Assembly: GCF_000090795.2 (NCBI RefSeq)
Contig: NW_003546591.1
Location: 28,201-69,188 of the forward strand
Length of the DNA: 40,988 nucleotides
Direction: 5' to 3'
Origin: Amphimedon queenslandica
Taxonomy: Eukaryota; Porifera; Demospongiae; Haplosclerida; Niphatidae
Part shown: one piece after another, positions 10,731 through 20,806 of the stretch
Position numbering within the stretch: position 1 is the stretch's first letter
Layout: each line of letters begins with the position of its first letter
Program-made: the position numbers and the translations under genes
The notes under the pieces: model-generated
Told to the model about the DNA's origin: nothing
What the model saw: only the letters and a program-made list of their open reading frames with translations
The model's database searches: none

Positions 10731-12821
10731 ATGACAGCCAATTTGAAACCATCTTCATCTTCTTTGGGTCTCCTCAAATTGGAAGAAGAGCTCACCTGTC
10801 CTGTATGTCTCGAACAATATGTCAAGCCTAAGACTTTACCTTGTCTACATTCATTCTGTCAGCACTGTCTGGAGGGATTACCACTGGATAAGAAGAATGA
10901 GACCTATTACTTCTCTTGTCCCACTTGTCGTCATCTTACAGAGTTACCAGAAGAAGGAGCAGGAGCCTTTCCTGTAGCATTTCACCTCAACAACCTCAAA
11001 GATGTACACAGTCTAATGAAGAAGACAGCAAATTTATCTAGTTCTCGATTAGAAATTGCCACGGCCACCTGCAGTGATCATGGAAAACCTTTGGAGTTCT
11101 TCTGTGAGACATGTGATACAGTAATCTGTTCCCACTGCTCAGTCCGTGATCACAAGCACCATGAGTGTGACCTAATCACTGACTGTTATGCTAAACACTC
11201 TCAAAAGCTAAGAGAACATTTATCACCAGTTGACAGAAAGAAGGAAGCACTCAATGAAGTCCTGTCTGCTCTAGCAGAGAGAGAGGGTGAGATCAGAGAG
11301 AGAGAAGAAGGAGTCTTAGAAGAAATACATGAAGTGGTAGAGGAAATGGTAAGTGCTCTTCATGAGTCAGAGAGAAAACTAACTGAGCAGCTAAAGAGGG
11401 TCACAAATGTTAAACTAAAGGTGCTGTCAGAGCAGGTCAAATCAGCAAAAATGAGTTTAAGTCTTCTGAAGGATGTTGGTGATTATGTGGAACAGAGTCT
11501 GAAAACAAGCAGCCCTCAAACAGTTCTGAGGTCTAAGAAACAGATGTTGGAGCATATGAGTGAAGTCACTGCAGGGATCAATGTGGAGGAGTTACATCCA
11601 AAAGAAAAGGCTGACTTTGCGTTGAGTAAAAGTATGAAATCACTGCATCGCATTGGAGATATTATTTCAGGCAATATTGGACTACAGCAGTGTCGAGTGA
11701 AGAAAATTGATCATATCACACCTTCTGGAAAAGCAGTTTCATTTTCATTATCAATAGAAGTACCAGATTTATCACTTTTGTCTGTTCCCCTCTCTTCTCT
11801 GAAGTGTAGTCTAGTACCAGTTGGTAAAGGTGATCAACCCATTAACACTACAGTCACCACCAGCACTGATCCTGGAGTGTATAGGATACAGTGTAACCCT
11901 TCAACCAGTGGTACTCATGCAATAAAAGTACACGTATATGATGTTCAACTTCAGGATACCTCAATAGTCATTCCTTTCAATCCTTACCTTGATAACATCA
12001 CTCCGGAACGTACTATAACTGAGCTTAATGGGCCCTGGACAGTTGCTGTTAGTGATGACAATCATGTTATCATAACCGAGTATTATGGTCACTGTGTAAC
12101 AATACTGGATAAAGAAGGGAAGAAAGTAAAATCATTAGGAGGGGAAGGAGGAAGTGGCAATGTCAAGTTTTCTTATCCTCTTGGTATAGCCATTACTCCA
12201 GACAATTTTATTCTTGTGTCTGATAGTGACAGGATCCAGAAGATAAGCATGGATGGATACCGTAAAGCATCAGTTGGTAAAAAGGGCAATAAGCAACTAC
12301 AATTCCACTCTCCTTCTGGTATAGCTATTTCTGCTATAACAGGACAGGTTTATATTGCTGATAAGATTAATCATCGCATCCAAGTCTTGAATCCTGATCT
12401 AACCTTCTCTCGTTCATTCGGTAGTGAAGGATCAGCTAGTGGACAATTTCAGTATCCATGTGACATTGCTATTGATTGGCAAGGTTTAGTGTATGTTGCT
12501 GATTTTTTTAATAATCGCATTCAGAAGTTCTCTTCTTGTGGAAAGTTCATAACAGAATTTGGTGACAAAGGAGCTGGTTCTGGAAGTCTTAATGAGCCAA
12601 ATGGTATAACAATAGACACTGCAGTTAGTGGCCTAGTGTATGTTAGTGAAAGGAGTAACCACTGTATCTCCGTATTTAATAATGAAGGTGTATTTATTAG
12701 TAGTTTTGGAAGGGAAGGTAGTAATGTTAATGAGTTTTATGAGCCATTGGGATTAACATTTGATAAAAATGGTTCTTTGTATGTTTGTGATCATCTTAAT
12801 ACACGACTTGTTGTATATTAA
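10731..12821 (+). CDS. TRIM-B: RING-Bbox-coiled coil-filamin-NHL E3 ligase-like protein
   Basis: An intronless 696-aa protein with the class VII TRIM layout (TRIM2/TRIM3/TRIM71-like). The C3HC4 RING uses C23, C26, C38, H40, C43, C46, C63 and C66. The B-box uses C114, H117, C125, C128, C133, C136, H141 and H144. A Glu/Lys-rich coiled coil spans about 155-290, a filamin-type Ig repeat about 320-425 (with TDPGVYRIQC), and NHL blades about 435-696 (repeated G-I-A-I and V-Y-V-A-D-NHRIQ motifs). Such proteins act as cytoplasmic RING ubiquitin ligases whose NHL propeller binds protein or RNA; the target here is unknown. The frame stays open upstream to 10695 but has no ATG there. The ATG at 10731, in the context TTAAAATG shared by TRIM-C and TRIM-D, is chosen. 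From 12078 to the stop it is nearly identical to TRIM-C. Confidence 0.9.
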   Translation: MTANLKPSSSSLGLLKLEEELTCPVCLEQYVKPKTLPCLHSFCQHCLEGLPLDKKNETYYFSCPTCRHLTELPEEGAGAFPVAFHLNNLKDVHSLMKKTANLSSSRLEIATATCSDHGKPLEFFCETCDTVICSHCSVRDHKHHECDLITDCYAKHSQKLREHLSPVDRKKEALNEVLSALAEREGEIREREEGVLEEIHEVVEEMVSALHESERKLTEQLKRVTNVKLKVLSEQVKSAKMSLSLLKDVGDYVEQSLKTSSPQTVLRSKKQMLEHMSEVTAGINVEELHPKEKADFALSKSMKSLHRIGDIISGNIGLQQCRVKKIDHITPSGKAVSFSLSIEVPDLSLLSVPLSSLKCSLVPVGKGDQPINTTVTTSTDPGVYRIQCNPSTSGTHAIKVHVYDVQLQDTSIVIPFNPYLDNITPERTITELNGPWTVAVSDDNHVIITEYYGHCVTILDKEGKKVKSLGGEGGSGNVKFSYPLGIAITPDNFILVSDSDRIQKISMDGYRKASVGKKGNKQLQFHSPSGIAISAITGQVYIADKINHRIQVLNPDLTFSRSFGSEGSASGQFQYPCDIAIDWQGLVYVADFFNNRIQKFSSCGKFITEFGDKGAGSGSLNEPNGITIDTAVSGLVYVSERSNHCISVFNNEGVFISSFGREGSNVNEFYEPLGLTFDKNGSLYVCDHLNTRLVVY

Positions 12822-13375
12822 TTTGGGACAATAGTTATTTGCTGCTATTTTAATTTTTGTAACGATAGAGTGGTTGTGAAAGACTTGAATTTTTTAAAAC
12901 TTATTCATATTCATTAGTAAATGATTCGTCAAGATATTTCATAGTTCTAGTAGTTCGCGTGTAAGGTTTTTATACATGCATGGCATAATAACATCTATTT
13001 TTAAAATGTATCATATCTTATTAATTTTTTGTATTACTTTTACTGTGCATGTAATTGATTTTGTGTCTGCTGGTCTTATCAAGTTGTCTGCATTGTCTTA
13101 TTATTGTAGGAATTGTTAGTAGATCTAGTCAATATTGCTGAGATGATTCCAACTTAAATTTTTGCCACAGGGGTTGCTATAGTAAAGGAATGTTGTTAAC
13201 ATTGCACAGTGCTGCACTGTGTACTCTATCAGTGCAATGTCTATCATAACTTCCTTTATTTTCAGAGTTCATCAGGGCTGCTATTTCATCACTCTCACTT
13301 CTTTCTCTACTGCCCTAAGCCCTGATTTGACACCTTCCTATTCTTATCATTTAGTATTGGCTTCTTTTTTTTAAA
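12822..13375. other. Spacer TRIM-B/TRIM-C
   Basis: No gene seen. The first ~300 bp match the 3' flank of TRIM-C (from 15452) with moderate divergence. The last ~230 bp match the 5' flank of TRIM-D (about 16140-16395), including 'ccctaagccctgatttgac' and 'cctattcttatcattt'. The spacer is therefore part of the duplicated unit and probably carries 3' UTR and promoter sequence. Confidence 0.6.
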
Positions 13376-15451
13376 ATGACAACCAAACAATCTTCATCTT
13401 CTTTTCCTGGTTTCCTCAAACTAGAGGAACAGCTCACCTGTCCTGTGTGTCTTGACCACTATACCAACCCTAAAACTTTACCTTGTCTACATTCATTCTG
13501 TCAGCACTGTCTGGAGGGATTACCTCTAGATAAGAAGAATGAGACCTATTACCTCTCTTGTCCCACTTGTCGTAACCGTACAGATTTACCAGAAGAAGGA
13601 GCAGTAGCTTTTCCTGTAGCATTTCATTTGAACAATTTGAAGGAGTTGTATAGTGCAATGAAGAAGATGCCAGCTGTATCAGATCCTCAAGAAGCCACGT
13701 GTAGTGATCATGGAAGGCCATTGGAACTATTCTGTGAATCATGTGATACATTAATCTGTATTAGTTGCTCAGTTCATAGTCACAAGCATCATGAATATGA
13801 CTTAGTTACTGAAATTTATTCTAAACAGTGTCAGAAGTTAAGAGAATGTTTATCACCAGTTGAAGCAAAGAAGGAAGTACTTAAAAATTTCCTGTCTGCT
13901 CTAGCTGAGAAAGAGGGTGAGATCAGAGAGAGAGGAGAAGGAGTCCTAGAAGAAATACATAAAATGGTAGAGAAAATGATGGATGTTCTTCGTCAGTCAG
14001 AAAGGAAACTAACTGAGCAGGCAAAAAGGGTTATTGATGATAAACTAAAGGTGCTGTCAGAACAGGTCAAATCAGCAGAAGCAAGTTTGCATCTTCTAGA
14101 GGATGTTGGGGATTATGTGGAACAAAGTCTAAAGACAGGCAGTCCTCAACAAGTTTTGGGGTCTAAGAAACAGATGATGAAGCATATGAGTGAAGTTACT
14201 GCAGGGATCAATGTGGAGGGGTTACATCCAAAGGAAAAGGCCGACTTTATATTGAGTAAAAGTATTAAATCACTGCATCACATTGGAGATATTATTTCAG
14301 GCAGTGTAGCACTACAGCAGTGCAGAGTGAAGAAAATTGATCATATCACACCCACTGATACAACACGTTCATTATCAATATCAATTAAAGCACCAAATTC
14401 ATCTCTTTTGTCTGTTCCCCTCTCTTCTCTAAGGTGCAGTCTAGTACCAGTTGGTAAAGGTGCTCAACCAATTCACACTACAGTCACTACCACCAGCACT
14501 GATCCTGGAGTGTATAGGATACAGTGTGACAATTCAACTCGTGGTGTTCATATGGTAAAAGTACAAGTATATGATGTTCAACTTCATAATATCTCACTAG
14601 TCATTCCTTTTAATCCTTGCCTTGATAATATCACTCCAGTGCACACTGTCACAAAGTTGAATCATCCATGGGGAGTTGCTGTTAGTGAAGATAATCATAT
14701 TATAACTGAGTATTATGGTCACTGTGTAACAATACTAGATAGAGAAGGAAAGAAAGTAAAATCATTAGGAGGGGAAGGAGGAAGTGGCAAAGTTAAGTTT
14801 TCTTATCCTCTTGGTATAGCCATTACTCCAGACAATTTTATTCTTGTGTCTGATAGTGACAGGATCCAGAAGATAAGCATGGATGGTTACCATAAAGCAT
14901 CAGTTGGTAAAAAGGGCAATAAGCAACTACAATTCCACTCTCCTTCTGGTATAGCTATTTCTGCTATAACAGGACAGGTTTATATTGCTGATAAGATTAA
15001 TCATCGTGTCCAAGTCTTAAATCCTGATCTAACCTTCTCTCGTTCATTCGGTAGTGAAGGATCAACTACTGGACAATTTCAGTATCCATGTGACATTGCT
15101 ATTGATCGGCAAGGTTTAGTGTATGTTGCTGATTTTTTTAATAATCGCATTCAGAAGTTCTCTCCTTGTGGAAAATTCATAACAGAGTTTGGTGACAAAG
15201 GAGCTGGTTCTGGAAGTCTTAATGAGCCAAATGGTATAACAATAGACACTGCAGTTAGTGGCCTAGTGTATGTTAGTGAAAGGAGTAACCACTGTATCTC
15301 CGTATTTAATAATGAAGGTGTATTTATTAGTAGTTTTGGAAGGGAAGGTAGTAATGTTAATGAGTTTTATGAGCCATTGGGATTAACATTTGATAAAAAT
15401 GGTTTTTTGTATGTTTGTGATCATCTTAATACACGACTTGTTGTATATTAA
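13376..15451 (+). CDS. TRIM-C: RING-Bbox-coiled coil-filamin-NHL protein, mosaic of TRIM-D-like and TRIM-B-like halves
   Basis: An intronless 691-aa protein with complete RING (CPVC, CLHSFCQHC, CPTC), B-box (CSDHG, CESCDTLICISC, HKHH), coiled coil, filamin-like repeat and NHL propeller. The N-terminal ~440 residues are closest to TRIM-D: LDHYTNPKTLPC, RNRTDLPE, LKELYSAMKK and SDPQEATCSDHGRPLE are shared with TRIM-D and differ from TRIM-B. From 14708 to the stop the DNA is nearly identical to TRIM-B 12078-12821, 744 bp with no length difference. The switch point lies at the start of the NHL domain, so the E3 part and the target-binding part have different recent histories. All zinc ligands are present and no lesion is seen. 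The ATG at 13376 has the same TTAAAATG context as its paralogues. Confidence 0.9.
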   Translation: MTTKQSSSSFPGFLKLEEQLTCPVCLDHYTNPKTLPCLHSFCQHCLEGLPLDKKNETYYLSCPTCRNRTDLPEEGAVAFPVAFHLNNLKELYSAMKKMPAVSDPQEATCSDHGRPLELFCESCDTLICISCSVHSHKHHEYDLVTEIYSKQCQKLRECLSPVEAKKEVLKNFLSALAEKEGEIRERGEGVLEEIHKMVEKMMDVLRQSERKLTEQAKRVIDDKLKVLSEQVKSAEASLHLLEDVGDYVEQSLKTGSPQQVLGSKKQMMKHMSEVTAGINVEGLHPKEKADFILSKSIKSLHHIGDIISGSVALQQCRVKKIDHITPTDTTRSLSISIKAPNSSLLSVPLSSLRCSLVPVGKGAQPIHTTVTTTSTDPGVYRIQCDNSTRGVHMVKVQVYDVQLHNISLVIPFNPCLDNITPVHTVTKLNHPWGVAVSEDNHIITEYYGHCVTILDREGKKVKSLGGEGGSGKVKFSYPLGIAITPDNFILVSDSDRIQKISMDGYHKASVGKKGNKQLQFHSPSGIAISAITGQVYIADKINHRVQVLNPDLTFSRSFGSEGSTTGQFQYPCDIAIDRQGLVYVADFFNNRIQKFSPCGKFITEFGDKGAGSGSLNEPNGITIDTAVSGLVYVSERSNHCISVFNNEGVFISSFGREGSNVNEFYEPLGLTFDKNGFLYVCDHLNTRLVVY

Positions 15452-16395
15452 TTTATAATAATATTATTTGCTCCTATTTTAATATTTGTAATAATAGAGT
15501 GGTTGTGAAAGACTTAAAATTTTATAAACTTATTTATATTCGTTAGTAAAAATGACTCATTCAAATATTTTATAGTTCTAGTAGTTCATGTGTAAAGTGT
15601 TGCCGAAGTTTCTATACATGCATGGGATAATAGCATCTGAGAAAATGTATCATATCTTATTAAATTTTTCTGTATTACTTTTATTGGACATGTATTTAAT
15701 TTCATATCTACTGGAATTATCAAGTAGTCTGCAATGTCTTAACTGTTATAGTAATTGTTAGTAGATCCAGTTAATGTAGAATATAGCTGATAACATTGAT
15801 AATACTAGGGACAGTGACCTTGTCAAGCACCTTTAAGTATACATTGATTAATAGAAGTACAGGGACTCTAGCCCAATTTTTGAGCAACTTTAAAAATTTG
15901 TAAAAATATTAACTTTTATAAGTACATGTATAAGCATCAGAAAAATAATATAAAATTGGAGAATTCTCTCCTAGACATTTTTAGCAAAATTTTGATTGGA
16001 ATTTGATCAAACTTTCTACAAAGCATAAGTACATGTATGTTTATCATTAAAAAATTATAAAAAGGAGGATTCTCTCCCATTCAATTTTGGAATAATTTGG
16101 CTCAGGACTTTGCACTATAATAGTACAGAAGCTTTGGGCTATTGTCACAGTGGTTGCTATGGTAAAGGAATGTTGTTATTATTGGTACAGTACACAGTAC
16201 AATGTTTATCATAACTTCCTCTAGTCAGTAGATAAATCTAGCCACAACTGAGACTTCCGAGTTCATCAGGGCCACTAATTCATCACTTTCACTTCTCTTT
16301 CACTGCTTCCCTAAGCCCTGATTTGACTTCTTCCTATTCTTATCATTTCATATTTGCTTCTTTGTCACTTCATTCTATACAATTATTTTCTTAAA
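15452..16395. other. Spacer TRIM-C/TRIM-D with inverted satellite relatives
   Basis: The first ~320 bp match the 3' flank of TRIM-B. At about 15850-16110 are two diverged partial units resembling the ~177-bp satellite in reverse orientation; 'caaactttctacaaagcataag' pairs with the complement of 'ctttgtaaaaagtttg'. From about 16140 to the ATG it matches the 5' flank of TRIM-C. No gene is seen. Confidence 0.55.
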
Positions 16396-18465
16396 ATGGC
16401 AAGCAAACCATCTTCATCTTCTCCTGGTCTCCTCAAGCTCGAGGAACAGCTCACCTGTCCTGTGTGTCTTGACCACTATACTAACCCTAAGACTTTACCT
16501 TGTCTACATTCATTCTGTCAGCACTGTCTGGAGGGATTGCCTTTGGATAAGAAGAATGAAACCTATTATGTTTCTTGTCCCACTTGTCGTAATCGTACAG
16601 ATTTACCAGAACAAGGAGCAGCAGCTTTTCCTGTAGCATTTCATTTGAACAATCTGAAGGAGTTGTATAGTGCAATGAAGAAGACACCAGCTTTATCAGA
16701 TCCTCAAGAAGCCACATGTAGTGATCATGGAAGGCCATTGGAACTCTTCTGTGACTCATGTGATACATTAATCTGTATTAGTTGCTCAGTTCATAGTCAC
16801 AAGCATCATGAATATGACTTAGTTACTGAAATTTATTCTAAACACTGTCAAAAGTTAAGAGAATGTCTATCTCCTGTTGAAGCAAAGAAGGATGTACTCA
16901 AGAAGGTCCTGTCTGCTTTAACAGAAAAAGAGGGTGAGATCAGAGAGAGAGGAGAAGGAGTCTTAGAAGAAATACATGAAATGGTAGAGGAAATGGTGGG
17001 TGTTCTTCGGCAATCAGAGAGGAAATTGACTGAACAGGCAAGGAAGGTCATTGATGATAAACTAAATGTGCTGTCAGAGCAGGTTAAATCAGCAGAAACA
17101 AGTTTGCGTCTTCTAGAGGATGTTGGGGATTATGTGGAACAGAGTCTGAAAACAGGCAGCCCTCAACAAGTCCTGGGGTCAAAGAAACAGATGATGGAGC
17201 ATATGAGTGAAGTTACTGCAGGGATCAATGTGGAAGAGTTACATCCAAAAGAAAAGGCTGACTTTGTATTGAGTAAAAATATAAAGTCACTGCATGACAT
17301 TGGAGATATTATTTCAGGCAATATTGGACTACAGCAGTGTCGAGTGAAGAAAATTGATCGTATCACACCTGCTGACAGAACACGTTCATTATCAATATCA
17401 ATTGAAGCACCAAATTCATCCATTTTGTCTGTTCCCCTCTCTTCTATCAGGTGTAGTCTATTTGGTAAAGGTGATCAACCCATTCACACTACAGTCACTA
17501 CCACCAGCACTGATCCTGGAGTGTATAGAATACAATGTGACAATTCAACTCGTGGTGTTCATATAGTAAAAGTACAAGTATACGGTGTTCAGCTTAAGAA
17601 TATCTCACTAGTCGTCCCTTTTAATCCTTGCCTTAACAACATCATTCCAGTACATACGGTCACAAAGCTCAATCATCCGTGGGGAGTTGCCATAAGTGAT
17701 GATGATGTTATAATAACTGAGAATTGTGGCAACTGTGTAACAATACTAGATAGAGAAGGACAAAAGGTGAAGTCATTAGGAGGGAAGGGAAAAAATGGCA
17801 ATATCAAGTTTAGTTCTCCTTCTGGTATAGCCATTACTTCAGACAAATTTGTTCTTGTGTCTGATGAAAGTCATAAAATTCAAAAGATAAGCATGGATGG
17901 AAGCCGTAAAGTATCAGTTGGTAAAAAGGGTAGTGGACCCCTACAATTCAATGTTCCTGATGGTATAGCCATTTCTCCTTTATCAGGGCAGATATTTATC
18001 GCTGATAGTAATAATCATCGTATACAAGTCTTGAATCCTGACCTAACCTTCTCTCATTTGTTTGGTAGTGAAGGATCAGCTAGTGGACAGTTTCAGCATC
18101 CACGTGACATTGCTATTGACAGCCAAGGTTTAGTGTATGTCACCGACTATGGTAATCATCGCATTCAAAAGTTCTCTCCAGATGGAAAGTGTTTGCGCTT
18201 GTTTGGTACTAAAGGATCTTTTAATGGGCAACTTCAGTATCCATTATGCATAACAATAGACACTGTAGCTACTGGTCTTGTGTATATTGGTGAATATGGC
18301 AATAATCGTATCTCTGTCTTTACTAATGAGGGTGTTTTTATTAATATTATTGGAGGGAGAGGCAGTAATATTGATCAGTTTAATTATCCTTATGGATTAA
18401 CATTTGACAAGAATGGATTCTTGTATGTTTGTGATAATTGTAATAAACGACTTGTTATTTATTAG
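16396..18465 (+). CDS. TRIM-D: RING-Bbox-coiled coil-filamin-NHL E3 ligase-like protein
   Basis: An intronless 689-aa TRIM protein with the same domain order as TRIM-B and TRIM-C and all RING and B-box ligands in place (CPVC, CLHSFCQHC, CPTC; CSDHG, CDSCDTLICISC, HKHHEYD). In the filamin-like repeat it lacks a few residues that the paralogues have (CSLFGKGDQ against CSLVPVGKG). Its NHL blades are well separated in sequence from those of TRIM-B and TRIM-C (HKIQKISMDG, NHRIQVLNP, NHRIQKFSPDG, NNRISVF, NKRLVIY). They are closer to TRIM-A in some blades, including SASGQFQ and IDSQGLVYV. The frame is open upstream to 16354 but without an ATG; the ATG at 16396 is chosen because it aligns with TRIM-B and TRIM-C. 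Role as for TRIM-B; substrate unknown. Confidence 0.9.
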   Translation: MASKPSSSSPGLLKLEEQLTCPVCLDHYTNPKTLPCLHSFCQHCLEGLPLDKKNETYYVSCPTCRNRTDLPEQGAAAFPVAFHLNNLKELYSAMKKTPALSDPQEATCSDHGRPLELFCDSCDTLICISCSVHSHKHHEYDLVTEIYSKHCQKLRECLSPVEAKKDVLKKVLSALTEKEGEIRERGEGVLEEIHEMVEEMVGVLRQSERKLTEQARKVIDDKLNVLSEQVKSAETSLRLLEDVGDYVEQSLKTGSPQQVLGSKKQMMEHMSEVTAGINVEELHPKEKADFVLSKNIKSLHDIGDIISGNIGLQQCRVKKIDRITPADRTRSLSISIEAPNSSILSVPLSSIRCSLFGKGDQPIHTTVTTTSTDPGVYRIQCDNSTRGVHIVKVQVYGVQLKNISLVVPFNPCLNNIIPVHTVTKLNHPWGVAISDDDVIITENCGNCVTILDREGQKVKSLGGKGKNGNIKFSSPSGIAITSDKFVLVSDESHKIQKISMDGSRKVSVGKKGSGPLQFNVPDGIAISPLSGQIFIADSNNHRIQVLNPDLTFSHLFGSEGSASGQFQHPRDIAIDSQGLVYVTDYGNHRIQKFSPDGKCLRLFGTKGSFNGQLQYPLCITIDTVATGLVYIGEYGNNRISVFTNEGVFINIIGGRGSNIDQFNYPYGLTFDKNGFLYVCDNCNKRLVIY

Positions 18466-18829
18466 ATCATTTATTATTGATTTTTGTTCAATAATTAATT
18501 TTTTCTAATGCTTCATAGCTGTCAAAAATTTGTATTATTCCCAGCAAAATCTCATTCACTGTGTTTATGATCATAGACTCTTCCTATCATAATGTTATGT
18601 TTAGTGTAATATATGTTTTGCACATGCTTCACCTTCTGCTGTCATTTAGTTAAAATAGCACTTTAAGTGTATCCATTAGCCACATGTTTAATGATTTAGC
18701 AATGCATCTATATCCTTCCTTGCTTATATGAATAGATCTACTCTTATTATATATATAGCTAACATTATATTTAAGCAGCTAATTCATATTTTTAATCACA
18801 AAAATTTATGTTAAATAATTAGGAGTTAC
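18466..18829. other. Intergenic between TRIM-D and the ML array
   Basis: A convergent boundary: TRIM-D runs rightward and ML1 leftward. From about 18590 the sequence matches the upstream flanks of ML1 (19620-19845), ML4 (about 23400-23630) and ML7 (about 27490-27725), with 'tgcacatgcttcaccttctgct'. The ML repeat unit therefore extends past the last gene, and another unit end or a deleted copy may lie here. No coding exon is seen. Confidence 0.55.
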
Positions 18830-19552
18830 TCATTTCTCAACATTAACTTCTGTCATTGCACAGAATAGTTCAACATTATCTTCATTATAGCCATGAATTT
18901 TGAAAATATACTTGCCCTATTATTAGAATAACAAATTTTATATTATATCATATGCTGTAGATCTATTTGTTACTTACTGGCCACAGAACTGAAGGAATTG
19001 TGTCTTTATATATTCCATGATAGATTCCAGGTTTCAATGGACAGTACTTGCCAGTTACAGAGACACTAATGTCACAGAGATTATAGTTTGCATCTTCAAA
19101 AGTAAGATTAACATAGTTCTTGAATTGATGTGTTATTTTGGCATGCATAATGCCCCATTTGATTTCCTTTTCTAATAAACAAAACATTAAAATGATATTT
19201 GTAGTAATTGTCTTTGTTACTTAAATTTATGATTCCTTTGAAGTAATATTTATGTCCTGGTTTAATTGTTTGCCCAAATATATTCGATGATACATTAGTT
19301 ATGGTAAGATAATCATTAGTATTAGCTTATGTAAGAAAGAATAAATCAATAGTGTATTACTGAACTTACAACAATCTGTCAATCCTTTATTACCAAGAGG
19401 TTCTTGTTGTTGATATAGTTGTTGGTAATTGAATCAAGTATTATATCTATTAGTATATTAGTCAGTATCTTACCATTGTAGTAATTGTTGGCAGATCCAG
19501 TTAATGTAGATACTACTAGTACAAATAATAGGACTATCAATAGAAAACTCAT
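18830..19552 (-). CDS. ML1: secreted ML-domain (MD-2/NPC2-like) lipid-recognition protein, 5 exons
   Basis: Reconstructed exons on the minus strand: 19474-19552, 19370-19402, 19221-19325, 18978-19171 and 18830-18916. Junctions are GT-AG, phases are 1-1-1-0, and introns are 71, 44, 49 and 61 bp. The 165-aa product starts with a hydrophobic signal peptide (MSFLLIVLL...). Then come TDC (first Cys), a beta-strand-rich body with potential N-glycosylation sites (NVS, NLT), YNLCD, the ML signature KYCPLKPG, then IPSVLWP joined to GKYIFK, and ELFCAMTEV at the end. The cysteine order fits the NPC2/MD-2 fold: first with last, NLC with YCP. The middle NPC2 disulfide is absent. ML proteins bind lipids in an Ig-like beta sandwich, usually outside the cell or in lysosomes; ligand unknown. 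First-exon type is MSF; body type is A (WGIMHAKITHQFKNYV). Confidence 0.8.
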
Positions 19553-19862
19553 CTTCTTTCTTTGCTGTTAGTGATGGGTAATAAAGGGATGCAGCACTCA
19601 AGTTATATTTGTTTATGATGTTATGACTGTTTAGTGTAATATATGTTTTGCACATGCTTCACCTTCTGCTGTCATTTAGTTAAAATAGCACTTTAAGTGT
19701 ATCTATTAGCCACATGTTTAATGATTGAGCAATACATTTATATCCTTCCTTGCTTTAATGAATAGATCTGCTGTTATTAAAGAACTAATATTATATTTAA
19801 GCAGCTAATTTTTATTTCTAATCATATTAAATAATCATGAGTTACTCATTTCTCAACATTAA

Positions 19863-20217
19863 AGGGTAACTGCACCCAAAAAATTTTTTTCCTGAAATAA
19901 GTTGGTAATAAAGAAAGAATCATAGGAAAAATAGCTAAAATTATTAAAAAGTACCAATTCTGTACTAAATCTTGGGTCAAAACTTGTAATTTTTTGCCTT
20001 ACAGCCATCTTGTCAAATCACTTCCGGTGGTGGGCGTGGTCACGCGATGACGTAGTGGGGGAACATTAGCAAGTTTCTGCATTGAAATATTAGCAACTTT
20101 AAGACTGGATTTCTAAGTTCTGCATGCAATAAAGCAATTTTAATGAAGTGGACCATATAGAACTAATCAAGAGCTAACTACAAGCAGTTATACTGGTAAC
20201 AAAATCTATCTATTGAA
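19863..20217. mobile_element. Candidate transposon insertion in the last exon of ML2 (TTAA site)
   Basis: Alignment with ML1 shows both sequences share 'ctcaacattaa' and then part. ML1 continues with exon 5, whereas here 'agggtaactgcaccc' begins immediately after TTAA (19859-19862). The segment has a higher-GC patch (about 20000-20060, 'cacttccggtggtgggcg'). TTAA is the piggyBac target, so a piggyBac-type non-autonomous element is possible. The right end is lost in the N gap, so neither TIR nor duplication can be confirmed. Confidence 0.45.
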
Positions 20218-20227
20218 NNNNNNNNNN
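20218..20227. other. Assembly gap (10 N)
   Basis: Ten N characters, directly visible. It lies in intron 4 or exon 5 of ML2, and its true size may be arbitrary. Confidence 0.99.
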
Positions 20228-20806
20228 TACTGGCCACAGAAATGAAGGAATTGTGTCTTTATATATTCCATGATATATTCCAGGTTTCAATGGGCAGTAC
20301 TTGCCAGTCACATAGACACTAATGTCACAGAGATTATACTTTGAATCCTCAAAAGTAAGATTAACATAGTTCTTGAATTGATGTGCTATTGTACTATGTA
20401 TAATGCCCCAATTGAGTTCTTTTTCTAAGGAACAAAATATTAAACTGATATTAGTAATAGCTGCCTATGTTACTTATATTAGCAATTCCTTTAAAGTAAA
20501 ATTTTTGTCCTTGTTTAATTATTAGTCCAAATATATTTAATGATACATTAGTTATCGTAACAAAATCATGAGTAATGGCTTATGTAAGATAGAATTAATT
20601 AAAAGAGTATTACTGAACTTACAACAATCTGTCAATCCTTTATTACCAGTAGGTTCTTGTTGATAATAATAATTCAATGTAATAATTATAGTAATTGAAT
20701 ATAATATAGTAGTCAGTATCTTACCATTGTAGTAATTGTTAGTAGATCCAGTCAATGTAGATATTACTAGTACAACTGATTGGATTATCAATAGGACATT
20801 CATCAT

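Larger units (their letters stand above)
19846..20806 (-). pseudogene. ML2: ML-domain gene with last exon broken by an insertion and an assembly gap
   Basis: Exons 1-4 are intact at 20725-20806, 20623-20655, 20474-20578 and 20231-20424, with the same phases as the other copies; first-exon type MMN, body type A. The exon-4 donor sits directly against the N gap (20218-20227). The last 15 nt of exon 5, including the stop, are at 19846-19860 but continue into unrelated DNA (19863-20217). The remainder of exon 5 and intron 4 are not in the window; they may be in the gap or deleted. Without exon 5 the protein lacks GKY...FC and so the last cysteine of the ML fold. Whether the gene is really broken or only badly assembled cannot be told from here. 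Confidence 0.65.

Noticed and set aside
13470..13751. 93-aa minus frames opposite the RING/B-box of TRIM-C and TRIM-D (13470-13751, 16487-16768)
   Set aside because: They are antisense shadows of conserved TRIM coding sequence, and their similarity follows from the paralogy of the sense strand.
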